64,000 nucleotides of DNA from Caldilineaceae bacterium (GTDB lineage Bacteria > Chloroflexota > Anaerolineae > Caldilineales > Caldilineaceae): positions 62,001 through 126,000 of the forward strand of contig JAHBVF010000005.1 in NCBI GenBank assembly GCA_019637685.1, read 5' to 3'. Position 1 is the stretch's first letter. Each line of letters begins with the position of its first letter. The position numbers and the translations under genes are program-made. Under the pieces are notes generated by a model that worked only from the letters and a program-made list of their open reading frames with translations, did no database searches and was not told the origin of the DNA. Below, in pieces: positions 15,855 to 25,597 of this stretch.

Positions 15855-18800
15855 CTAGCGGGCTACCTGCAACAGAAAGACCGCGGGCGCGCCCGTTTCG
15901 TTCAGCGAAGCGAGGGTGGCGACGCTGCTGCCATCCACCGCGACAATGCCGTTGAAGGCGTCGGCCGCGGGTTCGTTCTCCGCGGTCCACAGGCGGGTAC
16001 GGCTCCACTCTTCCAGATTGCCGTTCACCGGTTGGTAGACGTAGACCTGCATGGCTCCGGTGGCAATCACCAGATTGGGCGTCGCGGCCACCACCCCGCC
16101 CAGCACGCGTACCCGCGTCAGCGTATCCGGCTCGGTGAAGATGCCTATCTCCCGCCAGCCTTGGGGGGCTGTCCCATCCTTGCGGAAGATGTAAAAACGC
16201 CCGGTGGCGTTGAGTTCCTGGCTTGTGTCATAGAAGGGCGAACCCACCACCAGAATTTCCCCATTCAGGGCCACATCGCCGCCAAAGTAGGCATCCTCAG
16301 CCGCGTCGCTGGCTTGAATCTGGCCGGTCTGTCCCCAATTGTTGGGGCCACCCGCGTCCTGTTCAAAGATGCGTACAACTCCTTCGTTCAGTTTGTTTTC
16401 GTCATGGCTCAGCCGGGGTACGCTGGCGATGAGCGTCTTTTCGTCCGCGCTCAATGCGATGGCCTCGCCGGCACCGAAGTTCTGGCCGAAGGAGTCGTCC
16501 AGTTCCACCTCTTTGATCAGCGCCCAATCCGTGGCCCCTGCTGTGCTGCGCCGGTAGATGTAGGCTGTCTTGAGAACTGTCGTCGGTATGACGACAAAGG
16601 TGTTGCCCACGGCTTCTACTTCCAGGCCGAAGAGTCGAAACGAGCCGACTGCATCAGCAAAACGGGTGACTTCGCCCCAGTTGTCCGGGCCGCCCTGGTT
16701 GCGGGCATAGACATAGACCTGTCCCTGGCTGCGGCTCTGCAACTGTTTGGCAGGCGCGCCCACCACAACCGTATCCCCAGAGATAGACACCGCCCGGCCA
16801 AACTCATCCCCGGCCGTGCCGTCGCTGCCAGTGAGTTTCTTGACTTCCCGCCAGCCGCTGGCTGTGTTGGGGTCTTTGGTGAAGAGATAGGCCGCGCCCT
16901 GGTTGGCGTTATCGCCGATCTGGGCCTGGGACGCGCCCACCACCATCCAGTCACCGTCCATATCGATAGCACTGAAAATGCTGCTGGCCGGATTGTCGCT
17001 GAAGGTAAAGAATGCACCGTCCAACGCTTCGAGAACAGTAATCGGCCAACTGCGCCGGGGCAGGGGGTTGCCCGCGCTGTCTGTCACGCTGCTGTTCAGG
17101 ACAACGCGATATTCCCCAGGCACGGGCGGCGGATCGAAGCGCAGGCTGGCGGTCTGGTTGATGGGTTCGTAAGTCACTGCGCCGCCGCCCACAGCCACAG
17201 ACGAAGCGTCCAACAATTGGAAGCTGGCCGGGGTCAGGCTGGCCGGGTCCATCCCTTCGCTGAAGCTGGCCTGCACCAGCAGTTCGTTCTGGAAAATGCG
17301 TGCGCGCAGGGGCGGGGCAAAGTTGACCACTTCCGGCTGGATGGCATCGGCCACAGCCGTCCGGGTCTGAATATCTGTCCAGGCAAATTTGCCGCCGGTG
17401 TCTGTGGCTTTGGCCTGCAAAGTGAGGGTTGTGGTGACGGGCGGTGTAAAGCGAATTTCAAAGGGGAAACTGCTATCTTTTTGCAGCAGGCTGCCGTTGA
17501 GATAAAACTCCACATCCCGCACAGCCACATCGTCCTGGGCGTGGGCGGTCAGGCGCATTTCCGCGTCGCTCTGAAAGCGCGCGTCGCTGAAGTTGCTGGA
17601 CAGCGTCACCGTCGGGGTAATACCTCTGGTGTCCGCGGGCTGATAATTGATCACCTGCACGCCCGCATCCCCGGCGGCCACATAGGCCAGCCCTTTGTCC
17701 AGGACCAGAGCCACCGCCGCGCCCGGTGTGGTGAACTCGCCCAGATAGGCGATTTCTTCGGTCAATACACTTGTGTCGAAAAGCATCACCCGGTGTTGGT
17801 CCGCGGGTGCGCCAGGGAAGGTTGTGGTAGCAGCCACACCCATCCCCGCGCCGTTGGGCACAATCTGTAGCACAAAATTCGTCGTGGAACCGATTGTTTC
17901 GTCCGGCCAAATGGGCAGGCCGAGATCGTACTGCGTTGCAAAGGTGTCCTGGGAACCGACGAGGCGCTGGTTGCCGCCGGTCAGCCGCTGGTTATGTTCA
18001 AGGGGTACTTCGCCGACATAGACGGGAACCCTGCGCGTGGTGGTGAAGTTGGCGGTGTAGATGGGGTAGAGGCCGTCAAAGGCTTGGGCATAGAGAAAGT
18101 CTTCGGCCAGGGCAAGGGCTTGCACAGGACTGCCCGCGCGTGCATTCGTATTCAGCGGAATGCTCGCCTCGACAGCACCGCTTGCCATATCCACCCGGGC
18201 CACCCGCCCATCAGAAAGGCCCGCATAGGCTTTGCCATTGGCGGCAACCAGACTGCGCACCGTCGCACCGTCGAACGTCACCTGTTGGGTGACAGCCGCG
18301 GCCGCGGGTGTGGTGAAATTGACAATCACCAGCCCGGCCCCACTGCCAGCCCCGCTCGCGGCCACAGCCACCCGGTTGCCGTCACAGGCGACTGTGCTGG
18401 CGCTGCCGGGGGTGTCCACCTGGGCCACCAACTGGGGATTCATCCCGGCAAAGATATTGAAGATCGCCACGCCCGCGTCGCCATCGGCCACGGCAATCAC
18501 ATCGCCGCTGGTGCAGATGTCCTGGGCATTGCCCGGTGTGTCCGCCGAGCCGATGATCCCCGTCTTGACCAGCACGCCGGAGAGGGGGTCCTGGCCGGCC
18601 TGGACTTCGGCCCCATCCAGCACGCCGTCGTCGTCGCTGTCGCTGTCAAAGGCGCTGGTTCCCATCACCAGTTCACCCAGCGCGCCCAGGCCATCTTCGT
18701 CCAGATCAAACCCCAGATTGTCCGTTACATAAAAGGACGGAAGTTCCAGCGCCTCGCCAGAAACAGGGGTGACGATATCCATATAATCTTCGTGCAGCGT

Positions 18801-21170
18801 CTCTGCGTGGAGCAGATAGAGCCGGTAGCGGGCCTGGGGCGCCAGGATAATGTCCTGCTCGAAGGCGATGCCATTGCTGCCGGCCTCGCCCCGCTGCACC
18901 GCGCCTGTGTCCAGATTGACCGCGGCGAAATAGGTGAGTCCAGTCAGCACTTCGTCCGCGTTGAGAGCGCTGGCCCAGATGTCCGGGTCGGCGGCCAGCC
19001 AGGGGGGCAGAGAGCGACCACCGCTTCTGCCCGCGGGACACTCTTTGCACTCGCAGGCCTCTTCCTGGGCAGGCGCATAGAAATTGTGGCCTACTGTATC
19101 CACTGTGCGGTAGAAGGCTTCGGCAAAGGCAATGCATTGGGCGTAATAATAGAGTTCGACGGGATTCGAATTTGGATAACAAGACGCACAGTTGGCGTAC
19201 ATTGCATTGCGGAAGGCCGTATCCACTTGGGGTTGCTGTGCGCCACACGTGCCATAGCCAATGTCGTGGGCATTGCAGGCGGCCTGTTGGTTGCAGCTGC
19301 CCAATCCGCCTACCAGCATTGGATCGTCCCAGAAGAATATCTCATTGCCCAGAATGTCCTTTTCGGGCAACCAGGCCGGACCACAGCCATTTACGTTGGG
19401 AGTGAAGTTTTCCTTTGGTTTGCACTCCACCTCGCCCGGTTCACATTCTTCCTCTTCCTCCTCCAGCGGGGGCGGGGGTGGGGGCGGCGGCGGGTTGGGG
19501 CGGACAGGCCCGCGCCGGGTGGGAACGCCGGGGTTCCAACTGTGCCAGCCCGGCGCGGGCACACCCACGCCGGGGTCAGTGCAGACAAGAGATGCGTCCG
19601 CGTTGGCGGTCATTGGCCCCACAACGCCAAAGCGGCCAGTGTCGTGATTGAAGCTCCAGAGCGCGGTCTTTTCGCCGGGGAGCAGCGCCCTGCCTGTGCC
19701 GGGGTTGGGCAGATTGGGGAAACAGACCGGCGCGGGGACGTCGAAATTCGTGGCCCCGTCGGTCTGCACAGTAATCACCAGCGGGAACTGAAGTGCTTCG
19801 GGCAGTTGACCGGGCAGACGATCCGGCGGCACAGGCCCAATGCCCACCTTTCCACCGGGTGTGCCGTCGTCGTTGAAGAGGGAACCCGCGGGCACAGTAA
19901 TCGAAACCTTTGCAAAGTCGGGGAAGGCGTCCACCACCGAGGGGGCAAAGTTGATAGTCACATCTTCGCTCTGGCTGACCGGCTGGAGTGTGCCGGGCTG
20001 AACCAGCGGCAGGTAAATATCGCCCACACTGGCCTGCGTCCCGGCCACCGATTCCCAGGCTTTGCCCACAAAGGGATAGTAGCCACCCGCGGGCGCGGCA
20101 TTGGCCGCGGTGCGCCCGTCGATATGGACGAAGAAACGCCCCCCGGGGGAGGGATCCAGACAGAAGTTGCCGCTGTTGTCAGTGGTGGTGCGCAGGGTCT
20201 GCTCCTGGCCGTCCACTGTAATCGTCGCGCCCAGCAGCGGCTCGTTGACGGATGTATTGCCGCTGGCGGCCAGTTGGCTGGCAAAAACCCGGCCACAGAC
20301 GCTTGTGCCAGGAATCATCGCCAGGCTGAGGGTGGAGAAGGCAATCGCGGCTGTGCCTCCGGCCACATTGTCCCCGTCCACATCCACCAGACCACCCGCG
20401 GCATCGCGCAGAAGCGCGCCGTCTATCCTCACCTGCACGGCGGAACCGAAGGGCAGGGGCGCGGCGTAAAAGAGAGTCACCTGCCGCTTGTCCTGGGAGA
20501 GATGGAGACGGAAGTCCAGGGCTTTGCCCGCGGCAGACGCGGTGAAAATACTTTTGGTGACAGTGGCCGGGTCCAGGGCCGCGCTGAAGGTGAGAATCGT
20601 CTCCCGGGTCACGGCCACGCCGCCCTCGCCATTGACGGGGCTGGTTGTCAACAGGCCCGTGCCGTTCACAGTGAGCTGGCCTGTCAGATTGCGTGCGCCG
20701 GTCTGGGGCGCTGCGTCCAGATGGAAATCGTAGGTTCCCGGCGCAGCGTAGCGCTGGACAAAAGTGTCACCGGGGCCGAGGGTGACCGCAAAGTTCACAC
20801 TGTCGGCCCGGGCCCGGCTGATAATCTGTGCCCGGCTGCCATCGCTGCGCACGATTGTGGGCAGATAGAGTGTGCTGCCCGGATTGGTGGGCACGCCGCT
20901 GCGCAGGGTGACAGTCACACCGCTTCGGTTTTCCCAGGCAATGTCGGTGGGGCCAAAGGTACTGAGAGAAGCGGGACTGAAGCCATTGCCGCCGATGGCG
21001 ATTGTCTGGGTGGCCGCGGCTGTGGTGTGGGAAGCGATGGGCAGCCCGACTTTGGCAAAGTCCGGAGGCGTTGCCGGGGAAGGAGACGCCGCTACAGAGG
21101 CGAATGTACCTGTGAGCATACCCAAACAAAGTAGCAGGACAAGCAACCGCCAGGTAGGGCGAACATTCAT
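15855..21170 (-). CDS. Giant secreted multidomain protein with a phospholipase A2-like domain
   Basis: The protein has 1771 residues with a signal peptide (residues 1 to about 28). The order is: cupredoxin-like segment (about 40-170); SbsA/Big_5 Ig-like domain (about 175-280); carboxypeptidase-regulatory-like segment; a Pro/Glu spacer (about 557-577); a Cys-rich PLA2-like domain (about 587-710) with N-G-C-G-P and the active-site pattern C-N-A-H-D-I-G-Y-G-T-C-G; an Asp-rich calcium-repeat stretch (D-S-D-S-D-D-D-G, near 840); LVIVD/propeller-like repeats; another Ig/Big_5 part; and FG-GAP-like repeats to the end. It lacks the V-Y-L-P-L tag at its C-terminus. Role unknown; surface binding plus lipid hydrolysis is inference. 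Confidence 0.85.
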   Translation of the reverse strand: MNVRPTWRLLVLLLCLGMLTGTFASVAASPSPATPPDFAKVGLPIASHTTAAATQTIAIGGNGFSPASLSTFGPTDIAWENRSGVTVTLRSGVPTNPGSTLYLPTIVRSDGSRAQIISRARADSVNFAVTLGPGDTFVQRYAAPGTYDFHLDAAPQTGARNLTGQLTVNGTGLLTTSPVNGEGGVAVTRETILTFSAALDPATVTKSIFTASAAGKALDFRLHLSQDKRQVTLFYAAPLPFGSAVQVRIDGALLRDAAGGLVDVDGDNVAGGTAAIAFSTLSLAMIPGTSVCGRVFASQLAASGNTSVNEPLLGATITVDGQEQTLRTTTDNSGNFCLDPSPGGRFFVHIDGRTAANAAPAGGYYPFVGKAWESVAGTQASVGDIYLPLVQPGTLQPVSQSEDVTINFAPSVVDAFPDFAKVSITVPAGSLFNDDGTPGGKVGIGPVPPDRLPGQLPEALQFPLVITVQTDGATNFDVPAPVCFPNLPNPGTGRALLPGEKTALWSFNHDTGRFGVVGPMTANADASLVCTDPGVGVPAPGWHSWNPGVPTRRGPVRPNPPPPPPPPPLEEEEEECEPGEVECKPKENFTPNVNGCGPAWLPEKDILGNEIFFWDDPMLVGGLGSCNQQAACNAHDIGYGTCGAQQPQVDTAFRNAMYANCASCYPNSNPVELYYYAQCIAFAEAFYRTVDTVGHNFYAPAQEEACECKECPAGRSGGRSLPPWLAADPDIWASALNADEVLTGLTYFAAVNLDTGAVQRGEAGSNGIAFEQDIILAPQARYRLYLLHAETLHEDYMDIVTPVSGEALELPSFYVTDNLGFDLDEDGLGALGELVMGTSAFDSDSDDDGVLDGAEVQAGQDPLSGVLVKTGIIGSADTPGNAQDICTSGDVIAVADGDAGVAIFNIFAGMNPQLVAQVDTPGSASTVACDGNRVAVAASGAGSGAGLVIVNFTTPAAAAVTQQVTFDGATVRSLVAANGKAYAGLSDGRVARVDMASGAVEASIPLNTNARAGSPVQALALAEDFLYAQAFDGLYPIYTANFTTTRRVPVYVGEVPLEHNQRLTGGNQRLVGSQDTFATQYDLGLPIWPDETIGSTTNFVLQIVPNGAGMGVAATTTFPGAPADQHRVMLFDTSVLTEEIAYLGEFTTPGAAVALVLDKGLAYVAAGDAGVQVINYQPADTRGITPTVTLSSNFSDARFQSDAEMRLTAHAQDDVAVRDVEFYLNGSLLQKDSSFPFEIRFTPPVTTTLTLQAKATDTGGKFAWTDIQTRTAVADAIQPEVVNFAPPLRARIFQNELLVQASFSEGMDPASLTPASFQLLDASSVAVGGGAVTYEPINQTASLRFDPPPVPGEYRVVLNSSVTDSAGNPLPRRSWPITVLEALDGAFFTFSDNPASSIFSAIDMDGDWMVVGASQAQIGDNANQGAAYLFTKDPNTASGWREVKKLTGSDGTAGDEFGRAVSISGDTVVVGAPAKQLQSRSQGQVYVYARNQGGPDNWGEVTRFADAVGSFRLFGLEVEAVGNTFVVIPTTVLKTAYIYRRSTAGATDWALIKEVELDDSFGQNFGAGEAIALSADEKTLIASVPRLSHDENKLNEGVVRIFEQDAGGPNNWGQTGQIQASDAAEDAYFGGDVALNGEILVVGSPFYDTSQELNATGRFYIFRKDGTAPQGWREIGIFTEPDTLTRVRVLGGVVAATPNLVIATGAMQVYVYQPVNGNLEEWSRTRLWTAENEPAADAFNGIVAVDGSSVATLASLNETGAPAVFLLQVAR

Positions 21171-21413
21171 CAGATTTCTCCTGAGAGTGTTAAGTAAATC
21201 TTACGGTCAGGATTGACACAAAGAGTGCGCTGAAAATAGCACAGGTGGAGAGGTATCGCAAAATCAATGAAGATAAGCAGAGAGGTTGGCTGCCATCTGG
21301 CAGAGGGGCCACCAGACAATGGGGAGGGCAAATGGGCAGATGGAGAACAGCGGGCACTCACCCCGCGATGAGGCCCGCGTTCACAGTACAAAAAATCGTC
21401 CAACCCAGCCAGA

Positions 21414-21458
21414 GAGCGTCGGCTGCGCCAGCCGAAACCAGCAGATCAGCCGACGCTC
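21414..21458. other. 12-bp inverted repeat upstream of the giant gene
   Basis: GAGCGTCGGCTG pairs with CAGCCGACGCTC across a 21-base loop that itself holds GGCTGCGCCAGCC. It lies between the lyase stop (21516) and the start of the giant gene (21170), so it is either the lyase terminator (no U-run seen) or an operator. The rest of 21171-21515 shows no gene or clear promoter. Confidence 0.55.
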
Positions 21459-21515
21459 GCCACCATTACAAAAGGTCGTATCTCAGAAGTGTCAGGCAGA
21501 TCGTTTCCAGCGCAA

Positions 21516-22661
21516 TCAATCCACCGCGTCCGGCAGCCCGGAAAAATCCGCCACTGCCACCCGATAGACATTCCCATAGCCGGACACATCGCTGGTGTAG
21601 ACGACGTAACTTCCGTCCGGGCTGAAACGGGGATGGGCGTGGGTCTGCTGAATGTGCATACTGCTGCCGTGGCGGGCGAGAACTTTGGGGCCGTCGAAGC
21701 CGTCCCCGTTCCAGCTCCACAGGCGCACGACTTTGCCCCCGTCGCCCACAATCAGCCCAAAATCGTTGGAGTGGATGTGGCCGGTGACGTGAGGGAAAGC
21801 GTACTCCTGGCGGTCCGTATTGTCGTAGCGCACTTTGCCAAAAAATTTGTAGCCGTTGGCCTTCTGGCCGTGATAGCTGATGTGGATGCCATCCGCGTGC
21901 CAGTATTCGTGGCCGACGGTCTCGCCCTCCTCGTCCCGGGGGCGAATCTGCCAGACCGCGCCACTGCTCATATCCAGCCCCCAGATGCGGTTGTCCACTA
22001 AATGCCACGGCCCTTCGTGGCAGAAGGTGAGCAGATGGGATTGGGTGGGCGAGGTGTTCACGTGGCCCACCCAATAGTTCTCCTCCCACATCACCTCTGC
22101 GCCGCTGCCGTCCACCGCCACCCGCATCACCCGGCTCAGGGGCTTGGCTTCCCAGGTTTCCCGAAAGCCCACGTAGCCCCGCAACAGATCCACAGGAAAG
22201 CGGTCCGACATATCCTCCGAAATACTGGCACAGATATATTTGCCGTCGGCGGTGGCGTTGTTCATGGAGACATCCCAGCCGTCGGGCATTGTGTAGAGAA
22301 TCCGCTGCTCCAGGCTGGTCAGGTCCAGCGCGCAGAGATCGTAGCCGTGCCAAAAGTAGGCTTCGTTGTTGCCGGCGTGGACGCAGGCGCGCAGAAACTC
22401 CACCTCTCTGGGCAGGGGCAACTGCTCCAAATCGGTCAGTTGGGTGATTGTGCCGGTCGCCAATTCCAGGCTGTAGAGGTTCGTGCAATTGTTGCGATCC
22501 GAGGAAAAGAGCAGACGGCTGTCGTTGTCATACCAGCCGGGATTGGTGAAGTAGAAGTGATGGCTGTGGCCTTTGTAGTTGGTCAGTTGCTCGACAGCTA
22601 CACCGCTGACTGGATCGGTATAGCTGCGCCATTCGCAGGGGAATTGCTGGCCGATGGACAT
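21516..22661 (-). CDS. Oligogalacturonate lyase (PL22-like)
   Basis: A 381-residue beta-propeller enzyme of the oligogalacturonide lyase type, which cleaves short pectin fragments by beta-elimination in the cytoplasm. No signal peptide is seen. Family-like stretches are [10 protein letters not shown] near the N-terminus, G-H-E-Y-W-H-A-D-G in the second half, and the final [15 protein letters not shown], giving the His-rich manganese site. ATG 22661 follows GGAGACAAA. No other pectin gene is nearby, which is unusual for a pathway enzyme. Confidence 0.88.
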   Translation of the reverse strand: MSIGQQFPCEWRSYTDPVSGVAVEQLTNYKGHSHHFYFTNPGWYDNDSRLLFSSDRNNCTNLYSLELATGTITQLTDLEQLPLPREVEFLRACVHAGNNEAYFWHGYDLCALDLTSLEQRILYTMPDGWDVSMNNATADGKYICASISEDMSDRFPVDLLRGYVGFRETWEAKPLSRVMRVAVDGSGAEVMWEENYWVGHVNTSPTQSHLLTFCHEGPWHLVDNRIWGLDMSSGAVWQIRPRDEEGETVGHEYWHADGIHISYHGQKANGYKFFGKVRYDNTDRQEYAFPHVTGHIHSNDFGLIVGDGGKVVRLWSWNGDGFDGPKVLARHGSSMHIQQTHAHPRFSPDGSYVVYTSDVSGYGNVYRVAVADFSGLPDAVD

Positions 22662-22756
22662 TTTGTCTCCTGGAAAGTGAGAAGGGTTGTGGAAAAGGTA
22701 GAAAGAAAGAGAAAGATATGGACGGGAACACAAGTGTCGTAAGACGCGCCAGTTGC

Positions 22757-23599
22757 CTACTCGCCTTTCGGCACATCCCCCAGCGCTACATTCAGATCCA
22801 CCGCGGCCGCGCTGACCCAGCCACCGGCCCGATCCGGCGTGCGCACTTGCAGCCAGCGCCCGCTGTCATCCTTGGCATAGACAGTCAGCGTCAGGCCAGG
22901 GAGCAGGCTTTGGTCAGTCTCAAAATCCCGGCCCGGCCCCACACGCAGGGGCGTGGCTTTGGTCACCAGCGCATAGGGCATCGCGCCGTCCACCGGGGAA
23001 TCGCCGCTCCAGAAGCCCCGCTTGGCCTGGGCTGCTTCCGAGGCCAGTTTGCGAAACTCAACCGCGCGGGTCACATCCGGCTTGAACTCCAGGGGTTGTG
23101 CCCAGCCCTGCACAAGCATCTCCCGGTTGACAAAGACACCCTCGGCGGTGTAGATAAAGCGCAACAGCCGCCCGTAGCGGTCTTTGTCCGTGTGGTCGGG
23201 CAGCAGCCACAGATTGCCTTCTCCCAAAAACTGGGTGTTGGCCGCCGCCGCGGCTTTGTAGCCCGGCTCACCCCGCTCCGGCGTGTCCATCCCCACATAA
23301 CGTACGGTCAATTCCTGGCCGCCAATTGTCACTTCGATGGTATCCCCATCCACCACCCGCACCAGCTTGGCCTGGATCCCCCCTTCGGGAACCCCGGAGG
23401 GAACCGACGAGACCGGCGTTGTAATCGGCAGCAGGTCCTGCAATTCGGGCAGGCGGAAGATGTCCACACCAAAACCCGCGGCCAAAATGCCCGCAAGGAT
23501 CAGAATTACACCCCACTGCCAGGGCGAAAGACGCTTTTTCAGCTCCTTGGCGGTGGCATCGGCCTGGGCCGCGGCCCGGCGATCGTCGCTCTCCGGCAT
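22757..23599 (-). CDS. Membrane-anchored thermonuclease (SNase) with C-terminal SH3 domain
   Basis: The 280-residue protein has one membrane segment (about 28-48), a staphylococcal-nuclease domain (about 75-205) with [14 protein letters not shown] and D-R-Y-G-R-L-L-R, and a bacterial SH3-like domain (about 215-275) with L-R-V-G-P-G and W-L-Q-V-R. The domain faces outward if the anchor is type II, so extracellular DNA or RNA is the likely substrate. AAGGAG sits 9 bases before ATG 23599; an upstream ATG (23635) lacks such a site. Confidence 0.88.
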   Translation of the reverse strand: MPESDDRRAAAQADATAKELKKRLSPWQWGVILILAGILAAGFGVDIFRLPELQDLLPITTPVSSVPSGVPEGGIQAKLVRVVDGDTIEVTIGGQELTVRYVGMDTPERGEPGYKAAAAANTQFLGEGNLWLLPDHTDKDRYGRLLRFIYTAEGVFVNREMLVQGWAQPLEFKPDVTRAVEFRKLASEAAQAKRGFWSGDSPVDGAMPYALVTKATPLRVGPGRDFETDQSLLPGLTLTVYAKDDSGRWLQVRTPDRAGGWVSAAAVDLNVALGDVPKGE

Positions 23600-23926
23600 T
23601 GGGAGTTTCTCCTTCGGTTTAGAATCCCTGCTCATGTGTTTTTGCGCGCGGCTGGCTGGGGAGATCACAGTTCGGCCTCGCCTGTTCCTCCATTCTACTC
23701 CTCTCCCGGCAGGAAGCAAAGCCACACACCGGGCGGTTTTTGGGGCAAAGTTGCCGGAACAGAGAGATGCCTGGGCTTGGATTCCCCAAAGGCAGCGTTG
23801 AAAAATTTGTCTCTCTGGTGGTATAGTTCTGGGGGAAAGACTCTGATGGAAAAAGAGCGTCAGTTTGGCTGGAAACCCCGCGCAGCCAGCCGCAGAAACA
23901 AGTGCCATAAAACGAGGAGAGTACAG

Positions 23927-24688
23927 ATGAGCGAAGGCCGTGTAGCGATTGTAACCGGTGGGGCGGGCGGGATTGGCCAGGCCGTGGCCGGGCGGCTGGC
24001 TGTGGATGGCTGCCGGGTGGCCGTCGTCGATCGGGACGGGCAGCAGGCCAGCAGTGTGGCAGATGCCATCGGTGGGCTGGCGATTCAGGCCGATCTTTCC
24101 CGGCGGGCCGACTGCCGCCGGGCGGTGGACGAGACCGTCGCCCACTTTGGCCGGGCCGATATTTTGGTCAACAACGCGGGCTTTCAGCACATCGCACCCA
24201 TCGCCGACTTCCCCGAAGAGATGTGGGACAATCTGCTGGCGGTGATGCTCACCGCGCCCTTTCTGCTGACCAAATATATTTGGCCCCAGATGGCTGACCG
24301 GGGCTGGGGACGCATTGTAAATATCTCTTCCATCCACGGCAAAGTCGCATCCCCTTTCAAAGCCGGGTACATTTCCGCCAAACACGGCCTGATCGGTCTG
24401 ACCCGCACCGCCGCGCTGGAAGGGGGCAGCCAGGGCATAACAGTCAACGCCATCTGTCCGGCCTATGTGCGCACGCCGTTGGTCGAGAGCCAGATCGACG
24501 CCCAGGCCCAAAGCCGGAAGATCAGCGCCGACGAAGTGCTTTCTCAGGTGATGCTGGAGCCGGCGGCCATCAAACGGCTGATCGAGCCGGACGAAATCGC
24601 CGGACTGGTGGCCTATCTCTGCTCCGACGGGGCCGGGGCTGTCACCGGCGCGGCCTGGGACATCGATCTGGGGTGGACGGCCCGATGA
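23927..24688 (+). CDS. 3-hydroxybutyrate dehydrogenase-like short-chain dehydrogenase
   Basis: A 253-residue classical SDR. It has the NAD-binding G-G-A-G-G-I-G (residues 11-17), N-N-A-G near 84-87, catalytic Ser in N-I-S-S and Tyr/Lys in Y-I-S-A-K. The segment F-Q-H-I-A-P-I with P-E-E-x-W-D closely follows 3-hydroxybutyrate dehydrogenases (BdhA), which interconvert 3-hydroxybutyrate and acetoacetate. ATG 23927 has GAGGAGAG upstream. It overlaps the next gene by ATGA. Confidence 0.85.
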   Translation: MSEGRVAIVTGGAGGIGQAVAGRLAVDGCRVAVVDRDGQQASSVADAIGGLAIQADLSRRADCRRAVDETVAHFGRADILVNNAGFQHIAPIADFPEEMWDNLLAVMLTAPFLLTKYIWPQMADRGWGRIVNISSIHGKVASPFKAGYISAKHGLIGLTRTAALEGGSQGITVNAICPAYVRTPLVESQIDAQAQSRKISADEVLSQVMLEPAAIKRLIEPDEIAGLVAYLCSDGAGAVTGAAWDIDLGWTAR

Positions 24689-25584
24689 GCAACCCCACAC
24701 CTGTCGCCATTCGGCGGCTGAAAAGCCTGGACGATTTCCGTAACTTCCAAAAATTGCAGCAGCGCATCTGGTCCAGCGGCGAGGACGACATTATCCCCAT
24801 GCACGTGCTGGTGACCCAGGCCAAAAACGGCGGTCTGTTGCAGGGCGCGTTCGTGGCGGAAGGAGCCGAGCCAACGGGTGGAATGGTGGGAATGGCCTTT
24901 GGCTGGCCGGGCTTTGACACCCACACCAGCCCGCCCCGGCTCAAATTTTGCAGCCACATTGCCGGGGTGCTCAATGAATATCACGGGCGGGGCATCGGTC
25001 TGGCCCTGAAACTAGCCCAGCGGGAGCATTTGCTGGCCGAGGGGCTGATGGACTGGATGACCTGGACCTACGACCCCCTGCAGCGGGTCAATGCCCTCTT
25101 CAACATTCACCGATTGGGAGCCACCTGCAACACCTATCATCGGGATGTCTACGGGCCGATGGACGACGCGCTCAACGCGGGGCTGCCCACGGATCGCTGC
25201 CAGGTGGAGTGGCGGATGGCCAGCGACCGCGTGAATTTCGCGCTTTCGTCCCAAAAGATGCTGCCGGTCTGGGATGGAACCAGCATTGAAATCGGCGCCA
25301 CCCGGCCTCTGGGCGTGGGGGCACAGGTCCGCATTCCGGTGGAAAGCCGGCTACGCCTGGACGGGCGACCCGTAGCGATCCCCATCCCCGACAGTCTGTC
25401 CACTCTGCGGGCCGAAGGGCGGGGGCTGCTGGTGGAGTGGCGGCTCTTTCAGCGGGAACTGATCGAGGCCGCCTTTGCCGCGAGCTATACGATCGTCGAC
25501 TGCGTGGAACTTTTTGACATTGGGGCACATTACATTCTTATACCCGCAGGCGCGCAGACCTTTCCCGATCTGCCCTGGCCGTAG
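24685..25584 (+). CDS. GNAT-superfamily acetyltransferase, COG3375-like
   Basis: A 299-residue protein whose N-terminal half is GNAT-like, with [15 protein letters not shown] near residues 100-114 as the acetyl-CoA motif and the following [14 protein letters not shown] typical of the predicted-acetyltransferase group. The C-terminal 120 residues form a second domain I cannot name. It is coupled to the dehydrogenase by ATGA and followed after 13 bases by the subtilisin gene. The acceptor is unknown. Confidence 0.8.
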   Translation: MSNPTPVAIRRLKSLDDFRNFQKLQQRIWSSGEDDIIPMHVLVTQAKNGGLLQGAFVAEGAEPTGGMVGMAFGWPGFDTHTSPPRLKFCSHIAGVLNEYHGRGIGLALKLAQREHLLAEGLMDWMTWTYDPLQRVNALFNIHRLGATCNTYHRDVYGPMDDALNAGLPTDRCQVEWRMASDRVNFALSSQKMLPVWDGTSIEIGATRPLGVGAQVRIPVESRLRLDGRPVAIPIPDSLSTLRAEGRGLLVEWRLFQRELIEAAFAASYTIVDCVELFDIGAHYILIPAGAQTFPDLPWP

Positions 25585-25597
25585 CAAGAGGAAAGCG

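Noticed and set aside
15819-21134. Very long plus-strand open frames (683 and 1046 codons) opposite the giant secreted protein gene.
   Set aside because: They are antisense shadows in GC-rich DNA; no ribosome sites, no recognisable domains, low-complexity Gly/Arg/His content. The minus-strand frame has a signal peptide and clear domains.
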